Shown here: piece after piece, positions 12,101 to 33,093 of the stretch
How positions within the stretch are numbered: position 1 is the first letter of the stretch
How the letters are laid out: the number at the start of each line of letters is the position of its first letter
Assembly (NCBI GenBank): GCA_000708835.1
Contig: DF237319.1
Span: forward strand, 8,723 to 72,722
Source: Klebsormidium nitens
Taxonomy: Eukaryota > Streptophyta > Klebsormidiophyceae > Klebsormidiales > Klebsormidiaceae
Length of the DNA stretch: 64,000 nt
Reading direction: 5' to 3'
The notes under the pieces: model-generated
What the model saw: only the letters and a program-made list of their open reading frames with translations
Told to the model about the DNA's origin: nothing
The model's database searches: none
Made by a program: the position numbers and the translations under genes

Positions 12101-15100
12101 TGGCGAGAGAAGAAGAAGAGGGGAGTCCGCTAGTGTTTTGCGCGAGGAGACTGAGCGAGCTGACGCACCAGCGCGTCAGAGCGACGGGCGCGCCCGCGCC
12201 CGCTGACGTCACCGCGTTTCCGAACCTGTCAGACAGTTGGGTGACGTCAGGCGGGACACGAGGTGAAACGAGATGACCATGCAGAAGGGTCCCCCTTGGA
12301 GCGAAACTTCCAAACAAAAGGCTGACCGTTCTCCTAGAAACGGACAGCTCGATAGTAGGCGTTCTCCCTTTTATCAGCATCCGCGAATTCAATCTACGCA
12401 TCACGTAAAGATAACCTTGACGTAGTTATATCACAAAGAGAGCGACAACGACAGGGCCGCTTAGAGACAAGCGTCTGGATCCAGAAGGATTGCGAACTGG
12501 AAGAAGGAGCGATCGTTGGGTGTTAGCCGGCCAACTTTCTGAACTGTCCATTTTATTGTCGGCCCTGATCATGTTTTGCAGAGGCTCCCAAACGCAATTG
12601 CACTTATAACTTGTACGACCAGGCGATAGAGCAGAGCACAAATCCCGCTTGAAAATCTGACTCCTTTCCCCCAGACGCTTTTTGGAAGTAAAGAGAGGTG
12701 CCTCTCAAAATTGAAACGGCCGGAAGGGCCTCAATCTTTCATCCTTACCTTGACAGCAGCGATGCGGTGGAAAACGTTTGGGTAGCTCCGGGAGTACCGC
12801 CCGCGACGGAGAACTGGGGGAGGTAAGTGGGAAAGCCCGAGAAGAAAAAGTCGCAGTCCGCTGTGGGGCTGCAGAAAAAAGGACTCTATTTATCGACTTA
12901 TGTTGAGCTAAAAGTTCGCCCTGAGGTCAACAGACGTCTTTCAGGATACCGGATGAGGAGATGAAACACGATGGAGGGCGAAACATGTTCCGATTGGCAA
13001 GATCTGCAGGATCCCTGCAAGTACTGTCGTCAGAAACTTTACCGCCCGACAAATTGCTGCCTTTCAGTGGCCAGAAAGGTGCCCACCGATTGGCGCCAGT
13101 CAACGCACTTCTTTGGCGTTGAAAGGGCACCAGCTATGCCATCGGCCACCAAATGACGCCCAATTGCCACGGACCTTGTGGGCGTCAAAATTGCTCAAAG
13201 TACAAGGTGGTGTCGCAACAACGAAATGACAACTTTAGCAGACATGTCAACGCAACTGTTTTGGCACGGGCCTACATGGCGCATTTTAGGCGTCAGTCTA
13301 CCTTAGGGGAAGCTTTGTGATGCAACATTCTGGCAGACTAGCACTAAAACCAGCATTCTGGCTGTGGCGTTGGAAAGCGGCAAATCAGACCGAACGTTGG
13401 TGATCCATTTGTCACATACCAGTAAAAGCGTTCTGAATGACTATCACACCACTCACACCGCTCCCATGCGCGCCCTCAAAGGATAACTTTACCTCAGTGG
13501 GTGTCGAGGTAAACTCCTAAGAAGATGCCTCTGAACTGACTGTCACCTAATGCCAAGAACTTTTCGGATCCTCAGTAACCCCAAAGTTCTTCGTTCTCTG
13601 AAATTGGGATTATGTAGAGCAGATAGAAACTCAGATGAGCGGGGGTGTAGGGTGGAAATATAACAAGGAAGCGTATGCTGCTCGCTCACCTGCATGGGCA
13701 CAGGGGAAAGATTCTTTGGGCCTCTGCAACCAAGGCCTCCTTTTGCAGCAGGCCACTGAGAAGGATGAGGCAAGAAACTACGGGTGATCGCCTGCCAAGC
13801 GTCTTCATTTTGGTGCCTTTCGCACTTGGCTCTTGCGGCTGCTCCCTCAAGCTGGCACGAGTTGCCCTTCCTTTATGCTTAGCCAGCAGCTTTGAGCATC
13901 TGTGAACCTTCAAAAAGAATTCTTACGCAAGATCGTCAAGGGGAATCCCTGGTCTTTGCAATCCCAATTACCGCTCGTGTCAACCTTTCACCACTTTCTC
14001 TCTGACACTTACGAGAGACCTTGGAAGCGCTCGTAATCTGGCCGAACCAGCGAGACAAGCTTTCAACCTCCAACGACAGCTAAGTTGCTTCCAGGTCAGG
14101 AGTGCCCGGGAAAGTCGAAGCAAAGCGCCATCCAGATCTCACCCACTTTCCGGTGAATACTTCTCGCGTGATTTCGCCGCAGGAACAGTCAATTCTCCCC
14201 TTTCTGCTTTTCAGCGTGCTCGGATCCGCCCCGACCACATCACATTCTCGCAACAATTGCGCGTGCGCCCAGCTCATCTGTCTGACCTAGAATGACCGGC
14301 CGTAAAGCTATCAAGCGACTTCGCAAGTTCGTGACGATACGATGCCCCTGCTCTTCTTGCTTCGCTGACCTGTCTGCAAGTGAAACCGCATCGTCACCGT
14401 CAGCTGGTAGGTTCACGTCCACGCACTGACCAGGACCGCTCAGATTCCGAAGCAGTGGGCATCATTCCTGACTCGGTCATTCGTGCAGATCATTGATCCC
14501 TACATAATGGCGAATTCGGACTGTAGGAAGAGTTCGCAGTTTGCCTAGGTGTCACGGTGGACACCTTTTTGCGCCAGTTGTTCCGGATTGAGCAGACTGA
14601 ACCTGAACGCAAGGGGTCGGTCTTGGTGGAGACGTTGATCATGATATCAGGTCAGTGCATGGCATTCTCGCATGCATTCGACTGGGTCGTCGGATGAAAA
14701 CTTCTTATACAGTATTCACTCTGGTTAATGATCACTAAAAACTTAATTTGCAGTATCGAACATCATTGCATATCAACGTGGACGTACTGAGCTTCCGAGC
14801 AGGCGCACTTCGCAGAGCCTGCCAGCCTTCGGGCCTGGCAAGAGATTCACTGACATGTACATGTACACGTGTCACACCGCAATCAATCTCAGTGGCGCAT
14901 GCACTGAAGAGGGTATGCACTGATATTACGCGGGCATCATTAGGGCGCATTAAGTTAGGCAGTATGCCGTATTCAGACGCGCGTGCCAGCTGGGAGACAA
15001 TGCCAAAAGTGATCTAGGATTAAGGCGATTGGGTGGCCCAGGGGCACATGGTGGATATATAGCATGTCTGGCATAACCGACAACAATACGGTAGAAGTAC

Positions 15101-15703
15101 GACGAACCGGTTTTATCCGTTCAATAGCTCTGGTCGATGGATTACGACAGCAGATCTCCCCAACTAAGTCCAGGTCAACGTGCAAGCGCCGCGGCGGAAC
15201 AGCGTCTGGATTCTTTACATCCGCTGCAATGTATGGATCGTGTCACCAATTAAGATTCTTTCTGCGTATACTTTTATTCAAACTGGTCCCTGTAAATCAA
15301 GCCTGTCCTTCCGAAGCGCGGGGTGCCTGTCTACAGGACCTACGAACTATCAGCCTGCAGCTGAGGGATTGTCGCAGGTCTCTAAACTCGACAGTTACCG
15401 CCTACTGATCACTACATCGTCGCAGAATGTCCTGAAGTAAGGCGCCTCTTCCGCAACGAAGGCCCTGCCACAAAAACAAAACCGCCGTTTTAGGAAGAAG
15501 AAAAGCATTCAAAAAGGTTGATTGTTTGATATGTGGAGTCAACAAGCCACCCCTGGCACCTCGACTTGCTGGCGGCAATCTTTGACAGCCTACTGATTCC
15601 AATCCGCCCTCTTTCAGGGCAAAGCAAGGCGTGAGTCGTCGACCCATCAGCGCGTATGTCAGGCATTCACGTTCGGCGGCCCATATGGACCTCTTCTTTA
15701 CTT
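9170..15703. other. No gene recognised between VQ and BRE genes
   Basis: About 6.5 kb with overlapping open frames and no family match. The most protein-like pieces are a plus-strand frame at 12052-12276 rich in R and E, opposite a 178-codon minus frame at 11868-12404, and a short minus frame at 14240-14422. None could be linked to flanking exons by splice phase. A very GC-rich patch lies at about 9950-10060. A 69 bp tandem duplication at 11554-11691 is listed separately. Confidence 0.45.
11554..11691 (+). repeat. 69 bp direct tandem duplication
   Basis: Copies at 11554-11622 and 11623-11691 share the string gatgttgttccgtacgttga and most of the remaining bases, with only a few substitutions. 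The high identity implies a recent duplication. No coding function is apparent. Confidence 0.9.
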
Positions 15704-18700
15704 CTAGTCTTTCGGGGCTAAAGGCGCTCCGAGGCTGTGGACAAAGACCCTTGCAGAAGTATTGACGACGCTTCCGAAGCAAGCCACATATCGACGACTT
15801 TTCACAGCTTCCACAGCCAAGCTCTGGCGTCGAAGTTTAGGCGTCGAAAGAGTGCTGTGCCTAGAAGTCCAGGGTTATGCAAACCCGTGCCTTACCCAAT
15901 TCGTCGCACCATCTCGGGGTAGTCCCACCGGGGGCTCCAGGGGTAGTTATCGTACGGGTTTGAAGCAACCGCCACCGCGTTTGAGTTAAAGTGCTGCAGA
16001 GAGGGTGGGAAAATGGTGATCAGAAACAGGACAAGCCATGACTCAGACCGCTGTTGTCGGATAGAGAAACTGGGCTGACTGACTTAGGGACTGTAAGGGA
16101 GTGGCGCGTTGGTGATCGGTAATCAAAAAACGGGAAGAGCCATGACTTGGAACGCTGCTGTCGCACAGGGACTTCGGACAGATTGACCTTGGAACTGTGG
16201 GGGAGTGGCGCTTCACTCCACGCCACTAAAAGTCGCGATACGATCTGCGAAATAGTCCAGAGCCCACGGGAAACCAAAACCGAAACATATCGGCGTCTTG
16301 AATCGCAGCATGCCTGGAAGAAACCATGGGTAGAGGACCTGAATGACTTCGGAGAAAACCTGGCAAGCGGCGCCATTTTGGCGCCATCATGAACAGATAA
16401 AGTAGACTCTCAGCGTCGACCGCGCTGAGCTGTTCAGGACAATCGATTGTCCGACACTTCTGCATCTAACCGGACGCATTGAGAAACGCTGCTGACGTCC
16501 CCCTACCGTCAGCACCGCAACCCTCTGCTTTTTCCTACTGGACTGAAAACTCTCATTGCTCCAAGAGAGCAAACTTGAGCTTACCAGCGAGCTCTGGAAA
16601 ACTAGGATGGGGAGGTCCTTCGGAAATTGGGGGGAAAGGTGGAAGTGAACCTGCAACGAGGCGAGCGTGACACGTCAGCATATGTTACGGGCACACCCCA
16701 CAGTCCCGACTCAACGTTCTTGTTCCTGAAAAGGGCTGCTATCATCGAAGGTACCATTCTAGATGAGCAGCAAGGCAAACGTCGACCGCCGCTTTAAGAG
16801 TCCGGTCGGATTGAAGCGCACGGGGGGAGGCTCCAGCATATCGTGAGGGCTCTCAGTCCAGGACGCGGCGACGGTGGAAGTGCCAGGCTGGCTGCAAGGT
16901 CGCCAACACGGAGATGTGCTAAAAGGAGACTCTAACGAGAGACGGCCAGCAAAAGTGTTTTACAATCTCTCATCACGTGACATTAGACAGTAACATGACG
17001 TGATATATTCTGAGGATGGTCTTTCTGGTCGACTAATCATCTTTCAACCAGGTGGACCGCTCGCAACGAGAATGCGCCAACTGGGAAACGCTACGATAGC
17101 TTAACCCACGAGTGGATCGCGTCTCCAAGCGAGTAAAAACAAGCGTCGCCAGAATCGGACGCTAAGATCGTGAGAGACATAAAACTTCGGCCCAGTCGAT
17201 TTTGAGGCATCCGAGCAGCAAGGGGTTCAGGCCGCCAAACACGAGCTTAGGGGGAGCTTGACTACGATGCGCAACACAAATAGCGGATTCTGCCCCTGTA
17301 CAACTCTACGCCTTTCTATCTATACGTCTTACACTTGCAGCTCTGGCGTTCCCTGTGGCCTCTAAACGCCCCAAAACCTCGACTAGGGACAGCAGGAAAA
17401 GAATTGTCGAAGAAAGAGCAAATGTGCTTACGATGAAGACGAATCCAGAATGGGAAGCGAGGACGCTCGCCCGCCGGAAGTACTTCTGCAGAGCGGAATG
17501 AGCATTTCTATGGTCAGACTTCATCAGATTTCAAAAGCCTCCTGTTATGCAATGAAGGCTGCTGAAAAGTGTACAAACAAGCGCAGGCGCAATCTGGTCT
17601 TCGTCACTTCTTGTTCAAGCCGACACGACTGATCTGCGAGGACGACGCCTAGGGTATGACAGGAGTCTATTTCGGCACCTTTTCAGACTACAAGAAATGC
17701 AGCTCAAGTGCTCATGCTTCTCGTGCGGAAAGGCGGACAACGACATGTCGGGCAATCTTGGGGGAAATATAGTGACCAGTCGACTTCTTACCGTGTCTAC
17801 TTCCAGAGGCCGGCCAAAGACACGTGGCAGCTGCTCGATGAACCGGCACCGATACGTGACGGATGCCACGCACAGCTGAACCTGAGATTTGAAAGAATTC
17901 GGATCAGAGCTTGACATCCAATTAAAGGCCGACAGATACCGTACGATGTATTGGTAGGGGCACAAGTTACAACGGTCCGAAAGTTCGGCCGCCGAACAGA
18001 GATTTCGCAACGCCTCGATTCAAAGGGTCAAGGGACTTGACCAAGTGTTCTAGGCGTGAGCAACTTGCGGTGCCAGTTTCTTGAGGATTCTAACAAAGGT
18101 GCTACTTCGAAACGAAGGAGCAAGAGAAAAGTACGTCCTCAATGCAAAAGCTTCTGAACGCTCAGAATGAAAAGGTTGTTCCAGGGTATAGGCGTTGAGC
18201 GTCTGAGCAACATTTGCCGCCAAGAACGACAGGGCGCCGAAAAGGCGGGCTCCAGTTCGTCACCTCTAGCTCCGCCTTGCCACTGCACACTTCAACTGGG
18301 AGTAAAACTGATCGAAGCAACGTCGCAATCAACAAATCCTCTTAGCTTGTCCAACCCAATAATCGGCCCGGTCAGTAGATTGAAACAGCGAAAAAGCTCA
18401 GTCTCAATAAGGAGATGTCGGGAATGAAACGGTTTCACGCTCGGACAAGCATGGAGGTTTTTACCTGTTCCATGAGCTGCTCCTGAAGAGGGGGGATGTA
18501 CTCCATCAAACACCTGCAAGACAACGTACTGTTTTTAGGCGTGTCCAACATATTCAACGAGCGACGATATGCTGATGCTTGCAGGGCCCACGTCAGTAGC
18601 AATTTTGTCACCCAGTTTTGAGGGGCTTTGAGGGCTGAAACACCCGGCGGGAATTAGGGTCCAGTTGGCTCCGACACTCGCATTTACGAGCAAGCAAACC

Positions 18701-21700
18701 ATCCGCTTGATTTGATACCTTGCAGAAAGGGTCACTTTTAGAACGAGCACTCTTTGACGGGCCTCTTGGCTTGCCATAGCGTGACCGACTTTTCCCCAGT
18801 CGTCTCCATAACCCTCCCATCACTGAGCAGGAGACCAGTTCACTCGCCGATGATCGAAGATTCTGTGCTATGAGCCATGAGCCATTCCGTTTGAATCGTA
18901 GCCCCATCAAAACCCGAGGATTTCACTAGGAGAGACAGAAAGGCTACAGGAAGCAGCCGGTGCGGAGATCGTCACAAGAAAAGTTTGAGAACGAGGGGGA
19001 GCGCAATCCCACATGTGCGGTGTCCAGGCGGGCAGCTTCTGTGTGAAGTCGCCCAGGATGTCGCGCACGGCCGGGGGGGTGTTGAGGCTCAGCTGAGGGG
19101 CGCCGGGCGGACCGCCGCCACGCTGAAGGGGGAAGCGGACCTGGGAAAAGGAAGAGCCCGTGTTCAAAAGGGCGCCTGTGACCCGTAACGCCTTGGCGAC
19201 CAGACAGCCCGTATACCGCAGTTCGGGTCGCTGAATCTGGTATCACGTCGTGCCGGAATTCGGCGACACAAGGGCAGAATGTTATGCGAAGTAGCTGCCG
19301 CGGGTACAACGTGGTTAGCCGCCCTCTTTAAACTGGAGGTAGGAACTTGACGGACGACATCCACAAAAGCGGACGGCGTCGTTTCCCTGGTTGATCACAG
19401 TCTCGGACGGCATCGACAACCCTGGAAAAAGAACACCCTGACCCGTCCGATCGAGCTGGCAAGCACGCTGGCGAAGCCTACTCTGATTTGCAACTTTTTG
19501 AAAGCATTTGCCTCTCGTGATTTGTGGTTTGTAGTTTGTTCTTCTCCCCCTTCCCAAACCACCGAACGCGTCCAGCCGTTTCGTTGCCTTCCTTCTCCTG
19601 ATTGCAAACGGTTTCTGACATGGAAAGCAACACGGAACACATGCAGAATGTCCAAAATGTCTTCCGTCGGCAAACTTGCCGGATCAAGAAAAGGATTGGC
19701 ATCACGGACTGCGCCGCTTCCATACCGCACTCGTTACAAGGTGCAATCAAAGCGTGTTCGACTTGACTTACAAATAGTTGGACACGTGGGGTGGGTTGAC
19801 TGGGGAGCGACAGCGCGGCAGCTGTTAACCTTGCGTATTGCTCTGGTTACAAAGTGTGTACTACAAGTCAAAGTGTGGGTCGCCGCACTTACAAAAAGTT
19901 GGACGCGGGGCGTGGGCTGGCCGGGGGGCGAGAGCGCGGCGGCGGTTGCCGCTGCGGGGCCATCTCGGCCACGAAGGAGGGCCTCAGGTGAGAGGTCGAT
20001 GCCAGGTAGGGGGATCACCATGTGCACCTCCTCTGGCTGCAATAGAAAAGGAGGGGTACGATCAGTAGTGAAAATCACCCCCGAAGAAAGAGGGCCTCGA
20101 GAGTAAGGTCGATGTCGGGGGAGGGGGATCACCATGTGCACCTCCTCTGGCTGCATTGGAAAAGCGGGGTACGAGCAAGAGCAGGAAATATCCCCCAACA
20201 GAGGCCTCGGGAGAAAGGTCGATGCCGGGGAGGGGGATCACGATGTGCACCCACGGTGTTGTTGGGGGGGCATCACGGGCAAAGACCACCCCCCTCTAGG
20301 TGATGGGAGTCCTTGGGCGGGGGGAAAGAATATGCACAGGGCGTCTAGCTGTCGTAACGAGTGCATTGCTTCTTTGGGATGATGCCAGGAAGGGGGGAGT
20401 AAAAGATTTAAAGGAACCGGTGGCTAAGAAGCGACGGATGGGTGGGGTTCAGAAGGGGAGATAATTTCCTAGCCAACACGAGCTTGAAGAGATGTCCACA
20501 GCAACTTTGGATCACAGATAACACGTTTTGAAAGAATGTTTACAAGTTCTCACCCGGTCGGGGCCCTCTGCCAGGCAGACCTCGAGGCCCTGCGAATAAA
20601 ACAGAATCTGCGTCAGCCTAATCAGACCAAAAATGAGCGGAAAGAGAGCATGTTGGGTAATTTTGCTTCAAAGATGAAGATACCAAGTGAAGCTGAAGAA
20701 TCCGAGTGTAAGCTACTCGAAAAATTCAATGTGGGATCGAGCTCTTGTTGAGGCGAAATGAAGAGCTTTCATTATGGGCTCTCTCGTGACAAGGCCTGAT
20801 ATTTGCCACCCTTCTAATCTACTCGACCTCGTTTTCAAAACACGAGCCACCGGAAAACGTCTCTACATTGGGGAGCCCTGTTAGGCATTCTGTGATGAGC
20901 ATGCCTTAACCCAGCCTAAAGTCACCCAGTAGACAGGGGCGCTCACTCACCTCAAGGTGGCCTATGGTGCTGATTTCGAACTTTATTCTGTCGTCCTGTA
21001 GTGCCTCCACCTTTCGCCGCTGGTACTGAACGTACAGCCGCCTGCAGTCACGTTCGTTCCATTGTAAGCCTTGGTACCGCAGAGTTTCTGGCGCATCCTT
21101 CTATTGGGAAGTCCCCTTTGGAGCCAAAACGTTTCTTTCAGGCCGTAGATGACTGGCTTCGTTGTGAGACTTTCTTTCTCGCGCAAGTGCTTGACAAAGC
21201 TGGAGGTTCGTAGCTCTGGTTGGATGACGTACGACTAACAGTTTGCCCATCATCCTTCCTCGCATATTTGACCAATGCTCTCAGCCGTGGCCTCGGCCTG
21301 AAGAGTCTGCCAAATGAACGCTTCCTGTTGGACAATCCCTGCCTTTTACCAAATGACGGAGGTGGGTCCTTCATCATAAACAGCGGGTCTGCAGAGCCTA
21401 GGCTGCATCAGCTGCGGATTTTCCCTGCGACTGAAATGACGTTCTTGAGGGAAGGGGAAAAGGCACTTCCCGCAGCAAATGCGAAAGAAAGTGAAATCCT
21501 GACGCTGCCCATGGCTGCAATTCAAAGATCTGGTTCAAAACTCCACGGCCAATCATCATTGTCCTTATTCTTGCACAAGTTTTCTTTCCTGCTGGATTCC
21601 TTTTTGAAAGAAATGCGCCAGTTTCTTAAAGGATGTGAGTGCATCTCCGTCCCTCACCTCAGAGCTAGGAGCATCCCCAGAAGGTTCGCCTCTTCTGGCA

Positions 21701-22861
21701 CGTGTGGTTTCGAAATCATGTCCACGTAAGGAACCACTCTGGGGGGATCAGTAGAGGCGTTGTCTGAAGGGGGCGGCAGCAGGGGCTGGAAGTCGCTGTT
21801 TTGGGGGGGGAAGACGACGTCCGGGGGCAGGTTTGGCTGAGCTGCATTGTAAAGCACGTGCCCTGGTGGGGAGGGTGTGCAACGATGTCAGCAACAATCA
21901 TTTCAGAATCAGAATCAGGTTTCACAGCCGCGCCAGGAAGGAGAAACTAAAGTCGCCCGACTTTTGGAGATTTTTGCAAGGCGTTGATCACTGCGCTGTT
22001 TATTCTAGTCCCAGTACGAGCGACCTGTATGTCACATCCTGATACGCGTTTGCTAGACCACCCTACGCGCTTTGACTGGGTGGATGATTGACTACTGATA
22101 AGAGAGATACTGGTCTTTCTAGGAAGGGGCAGAAGTAAAAAGCTTACATTGCACGCTCTCAAGGCCGCAGGGGATGTGCACGATGAACCGGTCTGCGTAT
22201 TCTGAGTGGGGGCTGCCCCTTCGTATCTTGTCAATCTGCACAGCCATGACAGAATGCTTACACTAAGGTTTCTGTCAAATTCCTCGTAATCTAGCCCTTG
22301 TCTCACGGCTGATGCTGCCCTGCCTCAGAGATGGTGCACAGTATTGTCAAGTTGGCTCTGTCAGTGACACAATGAAGGGCTCCGTGGTTTGAAGAGATCA
22401 AACATCTGCTTTCAATGCGTTTGCGTAGCATTCGAGGGACTCTGTTGGAAGAGCACTCTTCAGGACGAGACTCATAAGCGGCCGAAAGTGACAGTGGTAC
22501 AAAGTATATCAAATCAGAGCCAAAGCACTTTGAAGGCTGAATGGATCACACCAGGAGTTGCTGCTCGCACTGTACCTGCTCATAACGCTGTCTTTTATCT
22601 TGCACTGAAGCAGGTCGGATAGAAAGCAGCCACATTTTTAAGCAGCTGCGGCAGCCTCCGTAATCACAAGCGCATACGTTCAGTGGCGCAGTTTAACCAA
22701 AGTGCCCTTAAGCTGTCCCGCAGTACGCCCAAGAAGAGGTGGTAATCAGAAGCCTACCACTATCGAAGGATCAGAGCCACCCTTCTTACCTTGAAGTGCA
22801 GGTCCTGATAGCTGCGCAATGCTGCCACTTGCACCGCAATCGACGGCTCCAGGCTGTCCAT
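15704..22861 (-). CDS. BRISC and BRCA1-A complex member 2 (BRE/BRCC45)
   Basis: Thirteen exons, phases closing throughout: 22861-22790, 22235-22148, 21862-21658, 21041-20951, 20589-20554, 20036-19893, 19140-19013, 18513-18465, 17881-17792, 17485-17432, 16650-16585, 15993-15896, 15821-15704; about 412 residues. BRE is the UEV-fold scaffold of the BRCC36 K63-deubiquitinase complexes in DNA damage signalling. Family landmarks, in order: DRFIVHIPCGLESVQW (about 39-54), YNAAQPNLPPDVVF (58-71), LRRLYVQYQRRKV, DDRIKFEISTI, PEEVHMVIPLPGIDL (165-179), APQLSLNTPPAV and LPAWTPHM (226-255), RCRFIEQLPRVFGRPLE (282-298), VHFHLSPQFPKDLPIL (320-335), NYPWSPRWDYPEM (356-368). No active site is expected. The last exon is the least certain: its acceptor is weak and its tail does not match the family well. 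Exon 6 has duplicated acceptor and donor copies around it. The gene starts 776 bp head-to-head from the prolyl-tRNA synthetase gene. Confidence 0.93.
16025..16209 (+). repeat. Two ~85 bp direct repeats in BRE intron 11
   Basis: Copies at about 16025-16110 and 16126-16209 share agccatgact, a gctgytgtcg motif and a terminal gagtggcgc, with about 70 percent identity by eye. They lie between BRE exons 11 and 12 and are not part of the predicted coding sequence. Confidence 0.75.
19765..20256 (+). repeat. Tandem copies of both edges of BRE exon 6
   Basis: The acceptor side of exon 6 occurs three times with a period of 110-114 bp (19977-20090 is the functional copy, 20091-20200 and 20201-20256 are upstream copies in the gene's direction). 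The donor side occurs twice (19886-19951 functional, 19765-19830 downstream copy). The middle copy keeps an identical acceptor and an open frame into the functional exon; the outermost copy has lost the acceptor. Confidence 0.9.
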
Positions 22862-31800
<8,939 letters not shown>

Positions 31801-33093
31801 GTTCATGGGAGGCGCGCAAAGGTTAGGTACACGAAAACGGAATATAGTACACGTCGATTGCTCAATCTGCAAAAGTTTTCACTTCAAGTCGACGAGCTTG
31901 ATTCCAATTGGCGAGGAGTTGGATTGTCAATGCTTACAAGGTTAGAATCAGGCTGTGCGCTATATGCATGTGATTCGTTGCTGTGTGCATGACTATGATT
32001 TCGGAGTACTGTAGTATACGAGGTTACGAGAACTGCCTCGTTGAACTAAGCCAAGTCATCAACAAGATCGACCGATCGTCACTAATGGAATGCAACAGAC
32101 GCTCGCCTTCCTTGTAGGTAGGCATGCAATTTACCTAGCATGCGAAACGGGCTTCAGATTTGCAACACTCATCGATCACTCGGTATAATCCCGTGATGCA
32201 AGGCGGCAAAAATGATGAAGAAGGAGCTGCATGGTGGCATGAGATCGAGTTGGAGCCCCATGGTGGCATGAAATCGCACCAGATCGCATGGTGGCATGAG
32301 ATCACCGGATCGCAGCCTGCCTACAGTCTCTGGTGCCCTCAGCTCGAAGATTGTTTTCCGTGACGTGCATTACTGGTACGGTTCGCGTCGTACAGCAGTT
32401 GTAGGTAATGGGTTTTGATTGGTCAAACTCGGCTGAAGCGCTGAAATGCGCTGTATGAGAGGCAGATGCCCGTACAGTAATAAATAATTTGAAATCTATG
32501 ATTGGATTTCTCAGATCAACGGTATCAAGGCTCAAGCACGTAGCTTGGCCGCGATCTTGTTACGCGGCACGCTCAGATCGCGATACGTGGACGGTTTGCC
32601 CAACCGTCGATGACCTGGACAGCATATGGTCGTTTCGAACTTTGGATGGCTGAGAGCTGCTGGCAGAAGATCGGACGGTCGTAAGATGGTCTTGGTGGCG
32701 CCAAAAGCGTCAGCAGCGCCGCTTTCCACCTCGGACTGGCACGGGGTGACAGGTCACACCCAAAAGCTCATCATGCAACTTGCAAGCTGCTCTTCGTTCT
32801 TGCAGGCTTGCAATTCTGAAGCTATGCATGGGCAACTGTGCAGCAAATGTAGGAGGTGGTGAAGTGAAAGAGAAGGAGAAGCAGATCAGGGAGCCAGGAA
32901 GGAGGGGAAGCTTGGACGAGCTGCGATTTGCAGGAGTGCTTTGGAGTGGTTGCTGATTGAAGTGGTTGTTGTGATTGCTGCAGGCTGCAAAAGCAGATCA
33001 GGGAGAGCCAGCTGTGGAGCTTCTTAGGTTTGATCTTGGCGACCACTCTGGTGATCTACTGATAGTTCGATCAGCCAGAGTTGTCCTGAAAAC
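31801..33093. other. Intergenic, ProRS to SEP-like gene
   Basis: No supportable gene. It holds the 3' flank of the prolyl-tRNA synthetase gene and the promoter side of the SEP-like gene, both on the plus strand. A three-copy tandem repeat at 32231-32304 is listed separately. Confidence 0.5.
32231..32304 (+). repeat. Three copies of a catggtggcatgaratc unit
   Basis: Near-identical catggtggcatgagatc-type strings recur three times with about 30 bp spacing. Intergenic. Confidence 0.85.

Noticed and set aside
11868-12404. 178-codon minus-strand open frame
   Set aside because: The opposite strand is open in two frames over the same GC-rich stretch, there is no recognisable motif, and no exon partner could be phased to it.
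19734-20198. 154-codon minus frame as an independent gene
   Set aside because: It is BRE exon 6 plus its upstream duplicate and adjoining intron sequence.
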